Assembly: GCA_003523545.1 (NCBI GenBank)
Contig: DQAM01000203.1
Coordinates: 1 to 5,436 of the forward strand
DNA length: 5,436 bases
Direction of reading: 5' to 3'
DNA from: Dysgonomonas sp.
GTDB lineage: Bacteria; Bacteroidota; Bacteroidia; Bacteroidales; Dysgonomonadaceae
The notes under the pieces were generated by a model. The model searched no databases. It was not told the DNA's origin and saw only the letters and a program-made list of their open reading frames with translations. The stretch's first letter is position 1. Each line of letters opens with the position of its first letter. The position numbers and the translations under genes were made by a program. Below are positions 1-5,361 of the stretch, in pieces.

Positions 1-489
1 TTTTTCGTACTGAAGGCTGGCACTTTCAAGCTCTATTATCGAAGTCCATGGAGGAGTAGCATAATTTGTATTATTATCTAAAAAGTCTCCCTCTTTATCC
101 GTTTTAAAACGTAAACCACCCATACGGAGAGGATCATAAACTCCAAGTAAAAAATCCGACTCAAATAAGGTTCTTGCCTTTCTCTCTTCTTGTTTTGCCA
201 AAGCTATTTCACGACGTTTCATTAAGACGCGCCCCCATCTGTCAGGAGAGGAATCAAGAAACATTCCAAAATTCAGTTTTTCATCTCGTAGATGTTGGAA
301 TCCTGAAAAAAGCGACAGGTCAGGATCAAGTATTTTTGCTTTGCCTGATTTTAGCCACTCATCATCATACTGGAAAGAAAATATTTCTTTTCCCCTGATC
401 TGATTTGCAGTTAGGGTTCCCATAAAATGCGGATGGTTTAAATCTACCCAATCGGCATACACATATATATTTTTTGTCGAATCTCCCAT
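1..489 (-). CDS. hipA: HipA-family type II toxin (serine/threonine kinase), N-terminal part, cut by window edge
   Basis: Reading leftwards from an ATG at 489-487, the frame stays open for 163 codons to the window edge, so the C-terminal kinase core is missing here. The visible part matches the HipA N-terminal region. It has an IRGKEIFSFQYDDEWL segment (residues 31-46), the conserved DSSPDRWGR motif (79-87) and a DFLLGVYDPLRMGGLRF segment (about 112-128). HipA toxins are protein kinases held inactive by HipB; the E. coli member phosphorylates glutamyl-tRNA synthetase and causes growth arrest. The ATP-binding and catalytic residues lie beyond the edge, so activity cannot be judged. The start is 3 bases after the hipB stop, which supports translational coupling in one operon. 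Family assignment is confident; target and function in this host are unknown. Confidence 0.9.
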   Translation of the reverse strand, partial: MGDSTKNIYVYADWVDLNHPHFMGTLTANQIRGKEIFSFQYDDEWLKSGKAKILDPDLSLFSGFQHLRDEKLNFGMFLDSSPDRWGRVLMKRREIALAKQEERKARTLFESDFLLGVYDPLRMGGLRFKTDKEGDFLDNNTNYATPPWTSIIELESASLQYEK

Positions 490-492
490 AAT

Positions 493-804
493 TTATTTCT
501 TTGAGGAACTACGGCCCAAAAGCAATTCGGCATCCTGTAATTTTCTTCCCAGTATATCGTCTCCGGCAAGTTTAAGTATATCTTTCTCCAAGCCAAGCAC
601 AAACAATACCTGAGCATAAACACCAAAAGAAACAGAAGGAAGTCCTTTTTCTACTTGCCATAAGGTAGAACGGGAGATTCCTGCGCGTTCTGAAACTTGC
701 CCCATGGTAAGATTTCGCCTGAGACGGGCTAATTTTATGTTTTCACCTGTCTCTTCAAGGATTTTACCTAAGCGGGGTAATAATGTCATTCCTTTACTCT
801 TCAT
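493..804 (-). CDS. hipB: HipB-like antitoxin, XRE-family HTH transcriptional regulator
   Basis: This 103-aa protein has an XRE/Cro-type helix-turn-helix at about residues 21-62. Its turn and recognition helix are VSERAGISRSTLWQVEKG (37-54). The C-terminal tail (DILGRKLQDAELL, 83-95) is of the kind seen in antitoxins paired with HipA in Bacteroidetes. The expected role is to bind and neutralise HipA and, as dimer or complex, repress the shared promoter. The ATG at 804-802 is preferred over Met6 (789-787) because a Bacteroides-type promoter ends only about 20 bases upstream, giving a short leader. hipA follows after 3 bases on the same strand, the usual antitoxin-first order. The tail ends in Ser/Lys residues, as expected for a flexible end. 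Confidence 0.9.
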   Translation of the reverse strand: MKSKGMTLLPRLGKILEETGENIKLARLRRNLTMGQVSERAGISRSTLWQVEKGLPSVSFGVYAQVLFVLGLEKDILKLAGDDILGRKLQDAELLLGRSSSKK

Positions 805-806
805 GC

Positions 807-838
807 AGATTTATATTTTGCACAAAAATAAGATTTAT
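807..838. promoter_or_regulatory. possible HipB operator: inverted repeat flanked by direct repeats over the -7 box
   Basis: A near-palindrome TATTTTG-CA-CAAAAATA (814-830; one extra A in the right arm) covers the -7 box. It lies between two exact copies of AGATTTAT (807-814 and 831-838), 24 bases apart. HipB-type antitoxins generally bind inverted repeats overlapping their own promoter, so this is the natural operator candidate. Low sequence complexity means chance cannot be excluded. Confidence 0.4.
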
Positions 839-853
839 GTTTTATATATCAAA
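823..853 (-). promoter_or_regulatory. Bacteroides-type promoter of hipBA
   Basis: On the minus strand there is a TTTG (-33 box, 853-850) and, after 19 bases, TATTTTTG (823-830), an exact TAnnTTTG -7 box. Motifs and spacing match the Bacteroides primary sigma factor consensus. Transcription should start near 816-820, leaving a leader of about a dozen bases before the hipB ATG. A TTTG match alone would be weak in AT-rich DNA; the full two-box match right before a start codon makes it credible. Confidence 0.65.
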
Positions 854-931
854 CATTTTCGTGATTATTTATAGAATAAAGGAACTATTATAGAACTAGT
901 AAAAAATAACTATGATGCAATGCGGGATTGC

Positions 932-1011
932 TGTCATTAAGCTAAAAGCCATTTGTCGTTAAACAGAAAGGGTATCAATGTTAAGCGGAAAGTGTACCAT
1001 CGCTAAACGAA
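932..1011. repeat. 22-base imperfect tandem repeat, possible remnant of an insertion-sequence end (IS21-like)
   Basis: Two adjacent 22-base units (958-979 and 980-1001) match at 16 of 22 positions around a GTTAARCRGAAAG core. A third unit begins at 1002 (GCTAAACGAA) and loses similarity at about 1011. Just left, TGTCATTAAGCTAAAA starts at 932 with TG, the dinucleotide that opens IS21-family elements. Such elements carry multiple short repeats inside their ends, which is the basis for this reading. No transposase gene is present, so if it is an IS end it is a fragment. The repeat stops 2-3 bases from the stop codon of the adjacent HTH gene. The tandem repeat is directly visible; the IS identity is an inference. 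Confidence 0.4.
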
Positions 1012-1013
1012 CC

Positions 1014-1310
1014 TCATAATGCATAAGCCGGGTGAAAATTATTTTCTAACAACTGATAGATTTCAGATTCTTTATAAATGATTTTTCCGTTTAATTTGTA
1101 ATATGGTATTTTACCTGCTTGCCTATACCGTTTAAGTGTCCGCCGATCTATGTGCAATAATTCAGCCAGATCGGCATCGGTTAGAAACTTTTCATTTAAT
1201 AAAGAATTTCTGAACGAGGTATCGAATTTATCAAATTCGTCAATGACTTGTTGTAATGAAACTGTCAGATTTTGAATTTTTTGCTCTTTTAAGTTGAATG
1301 GGTTCTCCAT
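1014..1310 (-). CDS. small excisionase/MerR-like helix-turn-helix protein (HTH copy 3 in operon)
   Basis: This 98-aa protein has an N-terminal amphipathic helical segment (about 8-35), then an HTH_17-type DNA-binding domain. The helix-turn-helix is LTDADLAELLHIDRRTLKRYRQ (43-64). The wing, with the typical PYYKLNGKIIYK pattern, spans 69-80, and the final helix is ESEIYQLL (81-88). This domain is shared by excisionases, phage regulators and many small Bacteroidales proteins on conjugative or mobilizable elements. It is the last gene of a three-gene operon and starts 3 bases after the stop of the preceding gene. It resembles the first HTH protein (shared RT..RYRQ....PYY) more than the middle one. 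The stop codon abuts the 22-base repeat, so its extreme C-terminus may have been altered by a junction. DNA target and exact role are unknown. Confidence 0.8.
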   Translation of the reverse strand: MENPFNLKEQKIQNLTVSLQQVIDEFDKFDTSFRNSLLNEKFLTDADLAELLHIDRRTLKRYRQAGKIPYYKLNGKIIYKESEIYQLLENNFHPAYAL

Positions 1311-1313
1311 AGA

Positions 1314-1592
1314 TTATTGTTTCTTTTGTTTTTCAATGTATTCCTGAATATCAGCTGCCCTATAATAAACTTTATTGTCCAGCTTGAAATAGGCTAACTT
1401 GCCTGAATTGCGCAGATAATATAATTGTTTCTTCGATTTCTTCAGTAGAATACATGTATCCTGATTGTCAAGCCAAGTATTATGACTTTTCATCTCTTGA
1501 TCAATTAGTAGACTTAATAGCTTTGAAGAAAGTTTTTCGCCAACTTCAAGTAGCCTATTCAATGTTTCTTCTTTGACTTCAATGTAACTCAT
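1314..1592 (-). CDS. small excisionase/MerR-like helix-turn-helix protein (HTH copy 2, divergent)
   Basis: This 92-aa protein has the same architecture as both neighbours. A Leu-rich N-terminal helix (about 8-32) probably serves for self-association. The helix-turn-helix is LDNQDTCILLKKSKKQLYYLRN (41-62), the wing is LAYFKLDNKVYYRAAD (66-81) and the last helix is about 80-90. Its recognition helix (KKQLYYLRN) differs clearly from the RT..RYRQ of its two paralogues, so it likely reads another sequence or acts mainly through partner contacts. Its ATG overlaps the stop of the upstream gene by four bases (ATGA, 1592-1589), a sign of translational coupling. It is probably a regulator or recombination directionality-type factor; which one cannot be told from sequence alone. 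Confidence 0.8.
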   Translation of the reverse strand: MSYIEVKEETLNRLLEVGEKLSSKLLSLLIDQEMKSHNTWLDNQDTCILLKKSKKQLYYLRNSGKLAYFKLDNKVYYRAADIQEYIEKQKKQ

Positions 1593-1870
1593 AACTTACC
1601 TTTTTTAATCATGAATTGCTCGACTTCGGATGCTTTGTAATATACCCTTCCATTATCATAAGTATAATATGGCAGTAATTTCTTCTGGCGATACCTTGCA
1701 ATGGTTCTTTTGGTAACACCAAGAAGTTTGCATAAATCATGATTATCAAGGAGAGTCTCTCCATCGAAACATTCTTTTAGTTTATTCATTCTATCAAGCG
1801 TTTTGTCTATTTTGTCAAAACGTCCCAATATGATTTGCATCCACTCCTCAAAACTTTTTTTATTATCCAT
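1589..1870 (-). CDS. small excisionase/MerR-like helix-turn-helix protein (HTH copy 1, first in operon)
   Basis: With the start at 1870-1868 this is a 93-aa protein, the same size as its two downstream paralogues. An upstream in-frame ATG (1954) would add 28 residues unlike anything in the siblings and would place the start inside the palindrome at 1935-1951, so it is not preferred. The N-terminal segment (about 10-35, FDKIDKTLDRMNKLK) is amphipathic and probably helical. The helix-turn-helix is LDNHDLCKLLGVTKRTIARYRQ (41-62), the wing is LPYYTYDNGRVYYKAS (66-81) and the final helix is EVEQFMIK. HTH_17/excisionase-like proteins act as transcription regulators or bend DNA for integrase. As first gene next to the palindromic intergenic region, it is the best candidate to bind the sites there. 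Confidence 0.8.
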   Translation of the reverse strand: MDNKKSFEEWMQIILGRFDKIDKTLDRMNKLKECFDGETLLDNHDLCKLLGVTKRTIARYRQKKLLPYYTYDNGRVYYKASEVEQFMIKKGKL

Positions 1871-1934
1871 AATGATCTCAGAAAAATAATACGATGTAAA
1901 GATCGGAAGTATGAAAATGCCAATTTCATAGGAT

Positions 1935-1951
1935 ATACCTAAGTTAGGTAG
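1935..1951. promoter_or_regulatory. operator-like palindrome, site 1 (ATACCTAAGTTAGGTAG)
   Basis: The inner 15 bases TACCTAA-G-TTAGGTA (1936-1950) form a perfect inverted repeat. The site sits about 65-80 bases upstream of the first HTH gene's start. It matches site 2 at 14 of 17 positions, so it is unlikely to be a chance palindrome. It is probably a dimer-binding site for a transcription regulator; the protein is unknown. Confidence 0.55.
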
Positions 1952-2097
1952 CATTTTTATTGAATTTCTTTTATTTTATTGATTGACAATAAGATAATGA
2001 TGAATAGTCAATATTCAAGACTCTAAAACCTTTGAAAAAGAAGGCTATTTTATCTGCAATAGGCTAAAAATGCACGTGAATAAGCATAAAAAAGGAA

Positions 2098-2125
2098 ATA
2101 CCTAATTCAGGTATAAATCAGGTAT
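2098..2125. promoter_or_regulatory. operator-like palindrome, site 2, plus a half-site one helical turn away
   Basis: ATACCTAATTCAGGTAT (2098-2114) has 6-base perfect arms and only one mismatched pair within the 17 bases. Its right half, TCAGGTAT (2107-2114), is repeated exactly at 2118-2125 with an 11-base period, about one DNA turn, so a second protein could bind on the same face. The cluster lies about 100-130 bases before the cupin start and shares its sequence with site 1. Confidence 0.55.
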
Positions 2126-2128
2126 TGT

Positions 2129-2149
2129 GTAGGATTATATTAATCCTAC
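2129..2149. repeat. 21-base perfect inverted repeat (hairpin or operator)
   Basis: Nine-base arms, GTAGGATTA (2129-2137) and TAATCCTAC (2141-2149), are perfectly complementary around a TAT centre. No T-run follows on either strand and no gene ends nearby, so an intrinsic terminator is unlikely. It begins 4 bases after the half-site at 2118-2125. A second operator for the downstream operon is the simplest reading. Confidence 0.5.
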
Positions 2150-2189
2150 TGTAATTCATAGTTTAAGGGATTATAGTGTCTGTTTTTCA

Positions 2190-2206
2190 AATATTTGCTA
2201 ATTTTA
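2190..2206 (+). promoter_or_regulatory. weak candidate -7 region of the cupin operon promoter
   Basis: Two near matches to the Bacteroides -7 box TAnnTTTG precede the cupin gene: AATATTTG (2190-2197) and TAATTTTA (2199-2206), each one mismatch away. Neither has a good TTTG box 19-21 bases upstream. A weak or activator-dependent promoter would fit, but the call rests on position more than on sequence. Confidence 0.3.
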
Positions 2207-2226
2207 CGAACCATACATAACAGCTT

Positions 2227-2691
2227 ATGAAAACAGAGAAACAAATTAAAGTAATTTCAAAAAATAAGAACCATACCGCTGTTGATATCGGCAGTTTGAG
2301 TGATTTGCGGAATTACTCCTACATCCATCCGATAAATGGGAAAACAGTTACAGGGAAAGTATTTCTTAAAGAAGCTACGGATTCCACGGGCACAGAAGTT
2401 TCTGTTTCGAGAATACCGCCCAATAAAGAAGTGGGATATTTTCATATCCATACCGATGATGAAGAGACATATATCATACTAAAAGGTTCAGGTTATTATC
2501 AGGTAGACGATGATTGTTTTCCTATAAAAGAAGGAAGTGTTGTAAGAGTTGCTCCTGAAGGTATAAGAAGTTTCTGCAATACATCCAATGAAGAAATGGT
2601 ATATCTATGCATACAGAGTAAAGAAAACTCTTTAGAAGAATATTCGACAGATGACGGGCAACGGGTAGAACATGAGAAATTATGGCAATAA
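2227..2691 (+). CDS. cupin-domain protein
   Basis: This 154-aa protein is a single-domain cupin with a beta-rich fold and no signal peptide, so it is cytoplasmic. Cupin motif 1 is clear: G70, H73-x-H75, E79/E80 and G87, which gives metal ligands H73, H75 and a Glu. Motif 2 (G103 to about N118) keeps P110-x-G112 but has Ser115 where many cupins have the fourth ligand His, so metal binding may use three ligands or be altered. The C-terminal tail (about 132-154) is charged. Cupins range from isomerases and dioxygenases to sugar or effector binders, so the reaction cannot be named. It is the first gene of the plus-strand cluster, with 39 bases and no evident terminator before the next gene. Confidence 0.85.
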   Translation: MKTEKQIKVISKNKNHTAVDIGSLSDLRNYSYIHPINGKTVTGKVFLKEATDSTGTEVSVSRIPPNKEVGYFHIHTDDEETYIILKGSGYYQVDDDCFPIKEGSVVRVAPEGIRSFCNTSNEEMVYLCIQSKENSLEEYSTDDGQRVEHEKLWQ

Positions 2692-2730
2692 AATAGAGAA
2701 AGATAATTCAGTCACTAATATCCAGCATAA

Positions 2731-3582
2731 ATGAAAATAATTAATATGATAAAATGTTATTGCTTTGCGGTTATGTTTTTGATGTTCAATCAATCTACCA
2801 TGGCGCAAGACATTCAAAATAAAGAGATAGAGTATATAGAAAACAACGGGAGTAAAATATATTACCGTGATACCGGTTCTGATAAAATCACGATTGTTTT
2901 GGTTTCGGGAGCAACACTCGGTTTGGAAACATGGACGGATTTACAGAATCAGCTATCAAACCATGCAAGAGTTATTTCCTATGACAGAAGCGGTCTTGGT
3001 AATTCTGATTATATACCGAACAGTAAAAATATTGGTTCAATGACCGGGGAACTTGATATGATAATCAATAGATTGAATGTAAATACTCCTGTTATTTTAG
3101 TTGGTCATTCCATCGGCGGATATATAGTTAGAAAATATACGGAATTATTTCCACAGAAAGTTAAAGCGCTTTTTTTAGTCGATGCTTATCATGAACTGTT
3201 TTATAAAGAACTTAAAGCAGCTGTAACAGAAGAGGTGTGGGATGATTATGTGAGTAACTGGAACAACCTGATAAGCCAAGTACCTCCCGGAGCTGCTGAT
3301 GAAATAGGTTTTAATTTGGAAGTGATGAAGTACGATGAAAAGTATCCCATACCCTCGGATATTCCAGTATATTTATTTACCTCGATAAAGGAAGTAGAGA
3401 TAGAAGAAAGGTTTGTCGAGTTTAATAAAAGGGCTTTTGAGGTTCATTTGAGATTAAATAAGCAATTAGAGAATGACCACAATAACCTCCATCATATCAT
3501 AACCGATAAAAGTTCACATTATATTTATTTGGAGGAACCGAAATTGATTATGGATGAGATATTAAAAACGATTGACGATTAA
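2731..3582 (+). CDS. secreted alpha/beta-fold hydrolase
   Basis: This 283-aa protein begins with a signal peptide: Lys-containing n-region, hydrophobic stretch at about 9-20, and likely cleavage after TMA near residue 25. It is probably periplasmic. The mature part is an alpha/beta hydrolase core. It has the beta-strand TIVLVSG (54-60, oxyanion region with SG in place of the usual HG), YDRSGLGNSD (84-93) and the nucleophile elbow GHSIGG (125-130, Ser127). The likely catalytic His is His263 in SSHYIYLEEP. The acid is less clear: after the usual late strand (PVYLFTSIKE, 212-221) only Glu residues appear, while Asp151 in FLVDAYHE sits after an earlier strand and may serve. The start at 2731 is chosen, although Met6 would also leave a usable signal peptide. 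It lies 3 bases before the acetyltransferase gene, hence the same operon. The substrate is unknown (ester, amide or lactone). Confidence 0.87.
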   Translation: MKIINMIKCYCFAVMFLMFNQSTMAQDIQNKEIEYIENNGSKIYYRDTGSDKITIVLVSGATLGLETWTDLQNQLSNHARVISYDRSGLGNSDYIPNSKNIGSMTGELDMIINRLNVNTPVILVGHSIGGYIVRKYTELFPQKVKALFLVDAYHELFYKELKAAVTEEVWDDYVSNWNNLISQVPPGAADEIGFNLEVMKYDEKYPIPSDIPVYLFTSIKEVEIEERFVEFNKRAFEVHLRLNKQLENDHNNLHHIITDKSSHYIYLEEPKLIMDEILKTIDD

Positions 3583-3585
3583 TAC

Positions 3586-4383
3586 ATGAAAATTGAAACT
3601 ATAAAAACAATTGATATACCTTCATTATCTCACCTACAACCGGAAGGCTGGGTAGATATAATACCTGTTTTTGAATATTACAGCAAGTCGCCATTCTGTT
3701 TTCCGATAAAAGTAACAGTTGAAGATAAAATTATTGGTCTTGGATGTATAGTTATCCATCACGATGTTGCGTGGCTAGCACACATAATTGTTGATTCCGC
3801 TTATCGGTGTAATGGTATCGGCCAAAAGATTACACGTGCGCTGATTGAAAATGCGGAACAAAATGATTGTACAACAATGTACCTGATTGCTACAGAACTC
3901 GGAGAGTTTGTCTATCGAAAAGTGGGATTTGTTACTGAAACAGAATATCTCTTCCATACAAATGTGGTTAAAAGGGACTGGGTTATATCGGATTCTATCC
4001 GTCAGTATGAAGAAAAATATATGGAGCAAGTAAGAGTTCTTGATAAGGCCGTTTCCGGCGAAGATAGAATGATGCATCTGGAAGAACACTTGGAGAACTG
4101 CTTGGTATACTATAAAAATGATACTGTAGAGGGATATTATATGCCGACATTCGGTGAAGGATTAATTATTGCCGGTACAGAAACAGCAGGTATCGAACTG
4201 TTGAAATTGCATCTGAAAGATAATGATCGTGTTGTTATTCCACAGGAAAACCATACCGCCCGCAAGTTTTTAGAAGAAACCGGAGAAGGTGAAATAAAAG
4301 CCATAAAACGTATGCGATTAGGTAAAGAACGGGAGGTGCAGTTTTCAAATATTTACAATAGAATCGGAGGAAATGTTGGATAA
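3586..4383 (+). CDS. two-domain GNAT N-acetyltransferase (YitH-type C-terminal domain)
   Basis: This 265-aa cytoplasmic protein starts 3 bases after the hydrolase stop. The N-terminal GNAT domain (about 1-125) has the acetyl-CoA pyrophosphate loop RCNGIG (74-79) following the AHIIVDSAY strand, and the GEFVYRKVGF motif (106-115) typical of GNAT motif B. The C-terminal half (about 135-260) matches the pattern of the Acetyltransf_18/YitH-like domain. It has LDKAVSGEDR (152-161), a YYMPTFGEGLIIAG segment (184-197), IPQENHTARKFLEETG (218-233), and a terminal IYNRIGGNVG. Such proteins transfer acetyl from acetyl-CoA to an amine, but few have known substrates. The domain order and length fit an intact family member. 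A small-molecule amine or antibiotic-like substrate is possible, given the neighbours, but not shown. Confidence 0.88.
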   Translation: MKIETIKTIDIPSLSHLQPEGWVDIIPVFEYYSKSPFCFPIKVTVEDKIIGLGCIVIHHDVAWLAHIIVDSAYRCNGIGQKITRALIENAEQNDCTTMYLIATELGEFVYRKVGFVTETEYLFHTNVVKRDWVISDSIRQYEEKYMEQVRVLDKAVSGEDRMMHLEEHLENCLVYYKNDTVEGYYMPTFGEGLIIAGTETAGIELLKLHLKDNDRVVIPQENHTARKFLEETGEGEIKAIKRMRLGKEREVQFSNIYNRIGGNVG

Positions 4384-4425
4384 GAGAGTTTTATTAAGAT
4401 GCCAGAAAATTTAAATAAAGATAAT

Positions 4426-5340
4426 ATGAACATAAAGTACTTTCTATTAATCGGATGCTTGTTGCTCTGCTCCATAAATGTATTTTCTCAGGAAGAGCAA
4501 AGACTTAAATATGAATTTAAATACAAATCGGTTAACGGCCATGATATTATGGCAACTATATATTTACCTGAATCAAATAATAAAACACCGGTTCTGATTT
4601 ACTTTCACGGTGGAGGATTCATATTTGGGAACCGTAATCAGGGGCTGGAGGAACTCATTAGAGATAAACTCCTCGCCAACAACATTGCCGTTGTATCAGC
4701 AGACTACCGATTGGCTCCGGGAACAAAACTGGATGGAATCCTTGAAGATGTGCGCGATGTCATCACCTGGATAAAAGATAAAGGAGAAGGAAGTTTTAAT
4801 ATAAATACAAATAAGGTTGCGGTAGGAGGCGGATCGGCAGGCGGATATCTGGCTCTTTCCACAGGATTTGAGCCACATTATGCACCCAATGCTATTATTT
4901 CCATCTCCGCACCTACTGGCTTCTCGACAGAAGGCATTAAACCCGCTGATTTAAGTTTATTGAATGACACATGGAAAGGCTCCATCGTATCACATGGTGA
5001 TTATGCCTCGCGAATGGATCTCTGGCGGCAGCTTGGAAAGAATGGATTAGCATTGTATGAAATCTTTGGCTTTGATCCGGCAAAAGAACCTGAGAAACTG
5101 GGAAAATACACCTTAACTAACAACATAAAAACAGGATATCCGCCTACACTGATTGTTCATGCAAAGAATGACCGCGCGGTTAAATTTGATGAAGCAAAAG
5201 CATTCCATATGTTTTTACAAGACAAACAAATCGAATCAGAACTCTATATAGTCGAAAATGGGCATTCCTCCGAGTTAATCAAGCAACATCCCGAAGCGGT
5301 TGAAGAAATAGTAGCGTTTTTGAATAGACAATTTGAATAA
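4426..5340 (+). CDS. secreted alpha/beta hydrolase, HSL-type esterase/lipase
   Basis: With the start at 4426 this is a 304-aa protein opening with a signal peptide (MNIK, then a hydrophobic run, likely cleavage after FSQ near residue 22). An in-frame ATG at 4399 would add nine polar residues ahead of the signal, which is less likely. LIGC at residues 8-11 resembles a lipobox, but the hydrophobic run continues past it, so soluble export is preferred. The enzyme has the hormone-sensitive-lipase hallmark HGGGF (61-65, oxyanion hole) and nucleophile motif GGSAG with Ser137. It also has ADYRLAP (92-98), Asp249 in HAKNDRAV and His280 in ENGHSS, a complete Ser-Asp-His triad. It should cleave short-chain esters or related acyl groups in the periplasm. 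It follows the acetyltransferase by about 42 bases and precedes an oxidoreductase gene by 21 bases, in the same probable operon. Confidence 0.88.
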   Translation: MNIKYFLLIGCLLLCSINVFSQEEQRLKYEFKYKSVNGHDIMATIYLPESNNKTPVLIYFHGGGFIFGNRNQGLEELIRDKLLANNIAVVSADYRLAPGTKLDGILEDVRDVITWIKDKGEGSFNINTNKVAVGGGSAGGYLALSTGFEPHYAPNAIISISAPTGFSTEGIKPADLSLLNDTWKGSIVSHGDYASRMDLWRQLGKNGLALYEIFGFDPAKEPEKLGKYTLTNNIKTGYPPTLIVHAKNDRAVKFDEAKAFHMFLQDKQIESELYIVENGHSSELIKQHPEAVEEIVAFLNRQFE

Positions 5341-5361
5341 TAAAAAGTTTTTGACATAATC

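Larger units (their letters stand above)
1871..2226. other. divergent intergenic region (356 bases) with several palindromes, no gene
   Basis: No convincing coding frame lies here; the only ATG-led plus-strand frames examined are 9-11 codons long. The region separates the minus-strand HTH genes from the plus-strand cupin operon, so it must hold both promoters. It contains the paired ATACCT...AGGTAT sites, a TGAATA/TATTCA palindrome (2001-2017), an ATTGAC/GTCAAT inverted repeat (1982-1987 and 2007-2012) and a 21-base hairpin (2129-2149). There is also a direct AGGCTA pair (2042-2047 and 2061-2066). No tRNA or other structured RNA was recognised. Confidence 0.75.

Noticed and set aside
174..398. 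Plus-strand 74-codon open frame
   Set aside because: It lies wholly antisense to hipA, whose conserved motifs are clear, and encodes no recognisable protein.
444..626. Minus-strand 60-codon open frame overlapping the hipB end and hipA start
   Set aside because: It is an out-of-frame shadow of two well-supported genes.
958..1011. CRISPR array
   Set aside because: The units are contiguous and imperfect, with no unique spacers between them.
1871..1954. 28-codon N-terminal extension of the first HTH gene from the ATG at 1954
   Set aside because: It would make the protein longer than both paralogues, has no counterpart in them, and runs through the palindrome at 1935-1951. The ATG at 1870 gives a matching length.
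2070..2105. Possible 11-codon leader peptide before the cupin operon
   Set aside because: It is very short, has no ribosome-binding signal, no regulatory codon run, and its end overlaps palindrome site 2.
2129..2149. Intrinsic terminator
   Set aside because: The stem is good but no T-tract follows on either strand, and no gene ends toward it.
3775..4089. Minus-strand 104-codon open frame
   Set aside because: It is antisense to the acetyltransferase gene, with a Phe/Ile/Cys-rich composition typical of a shadow frame.
4399..4425. Upstream ATG adding nine residues to the HSL-type esterase
   Set aside because: The added residues are polar and would precede the signal peptide; the ATG at 4426 gives a normal export signal.
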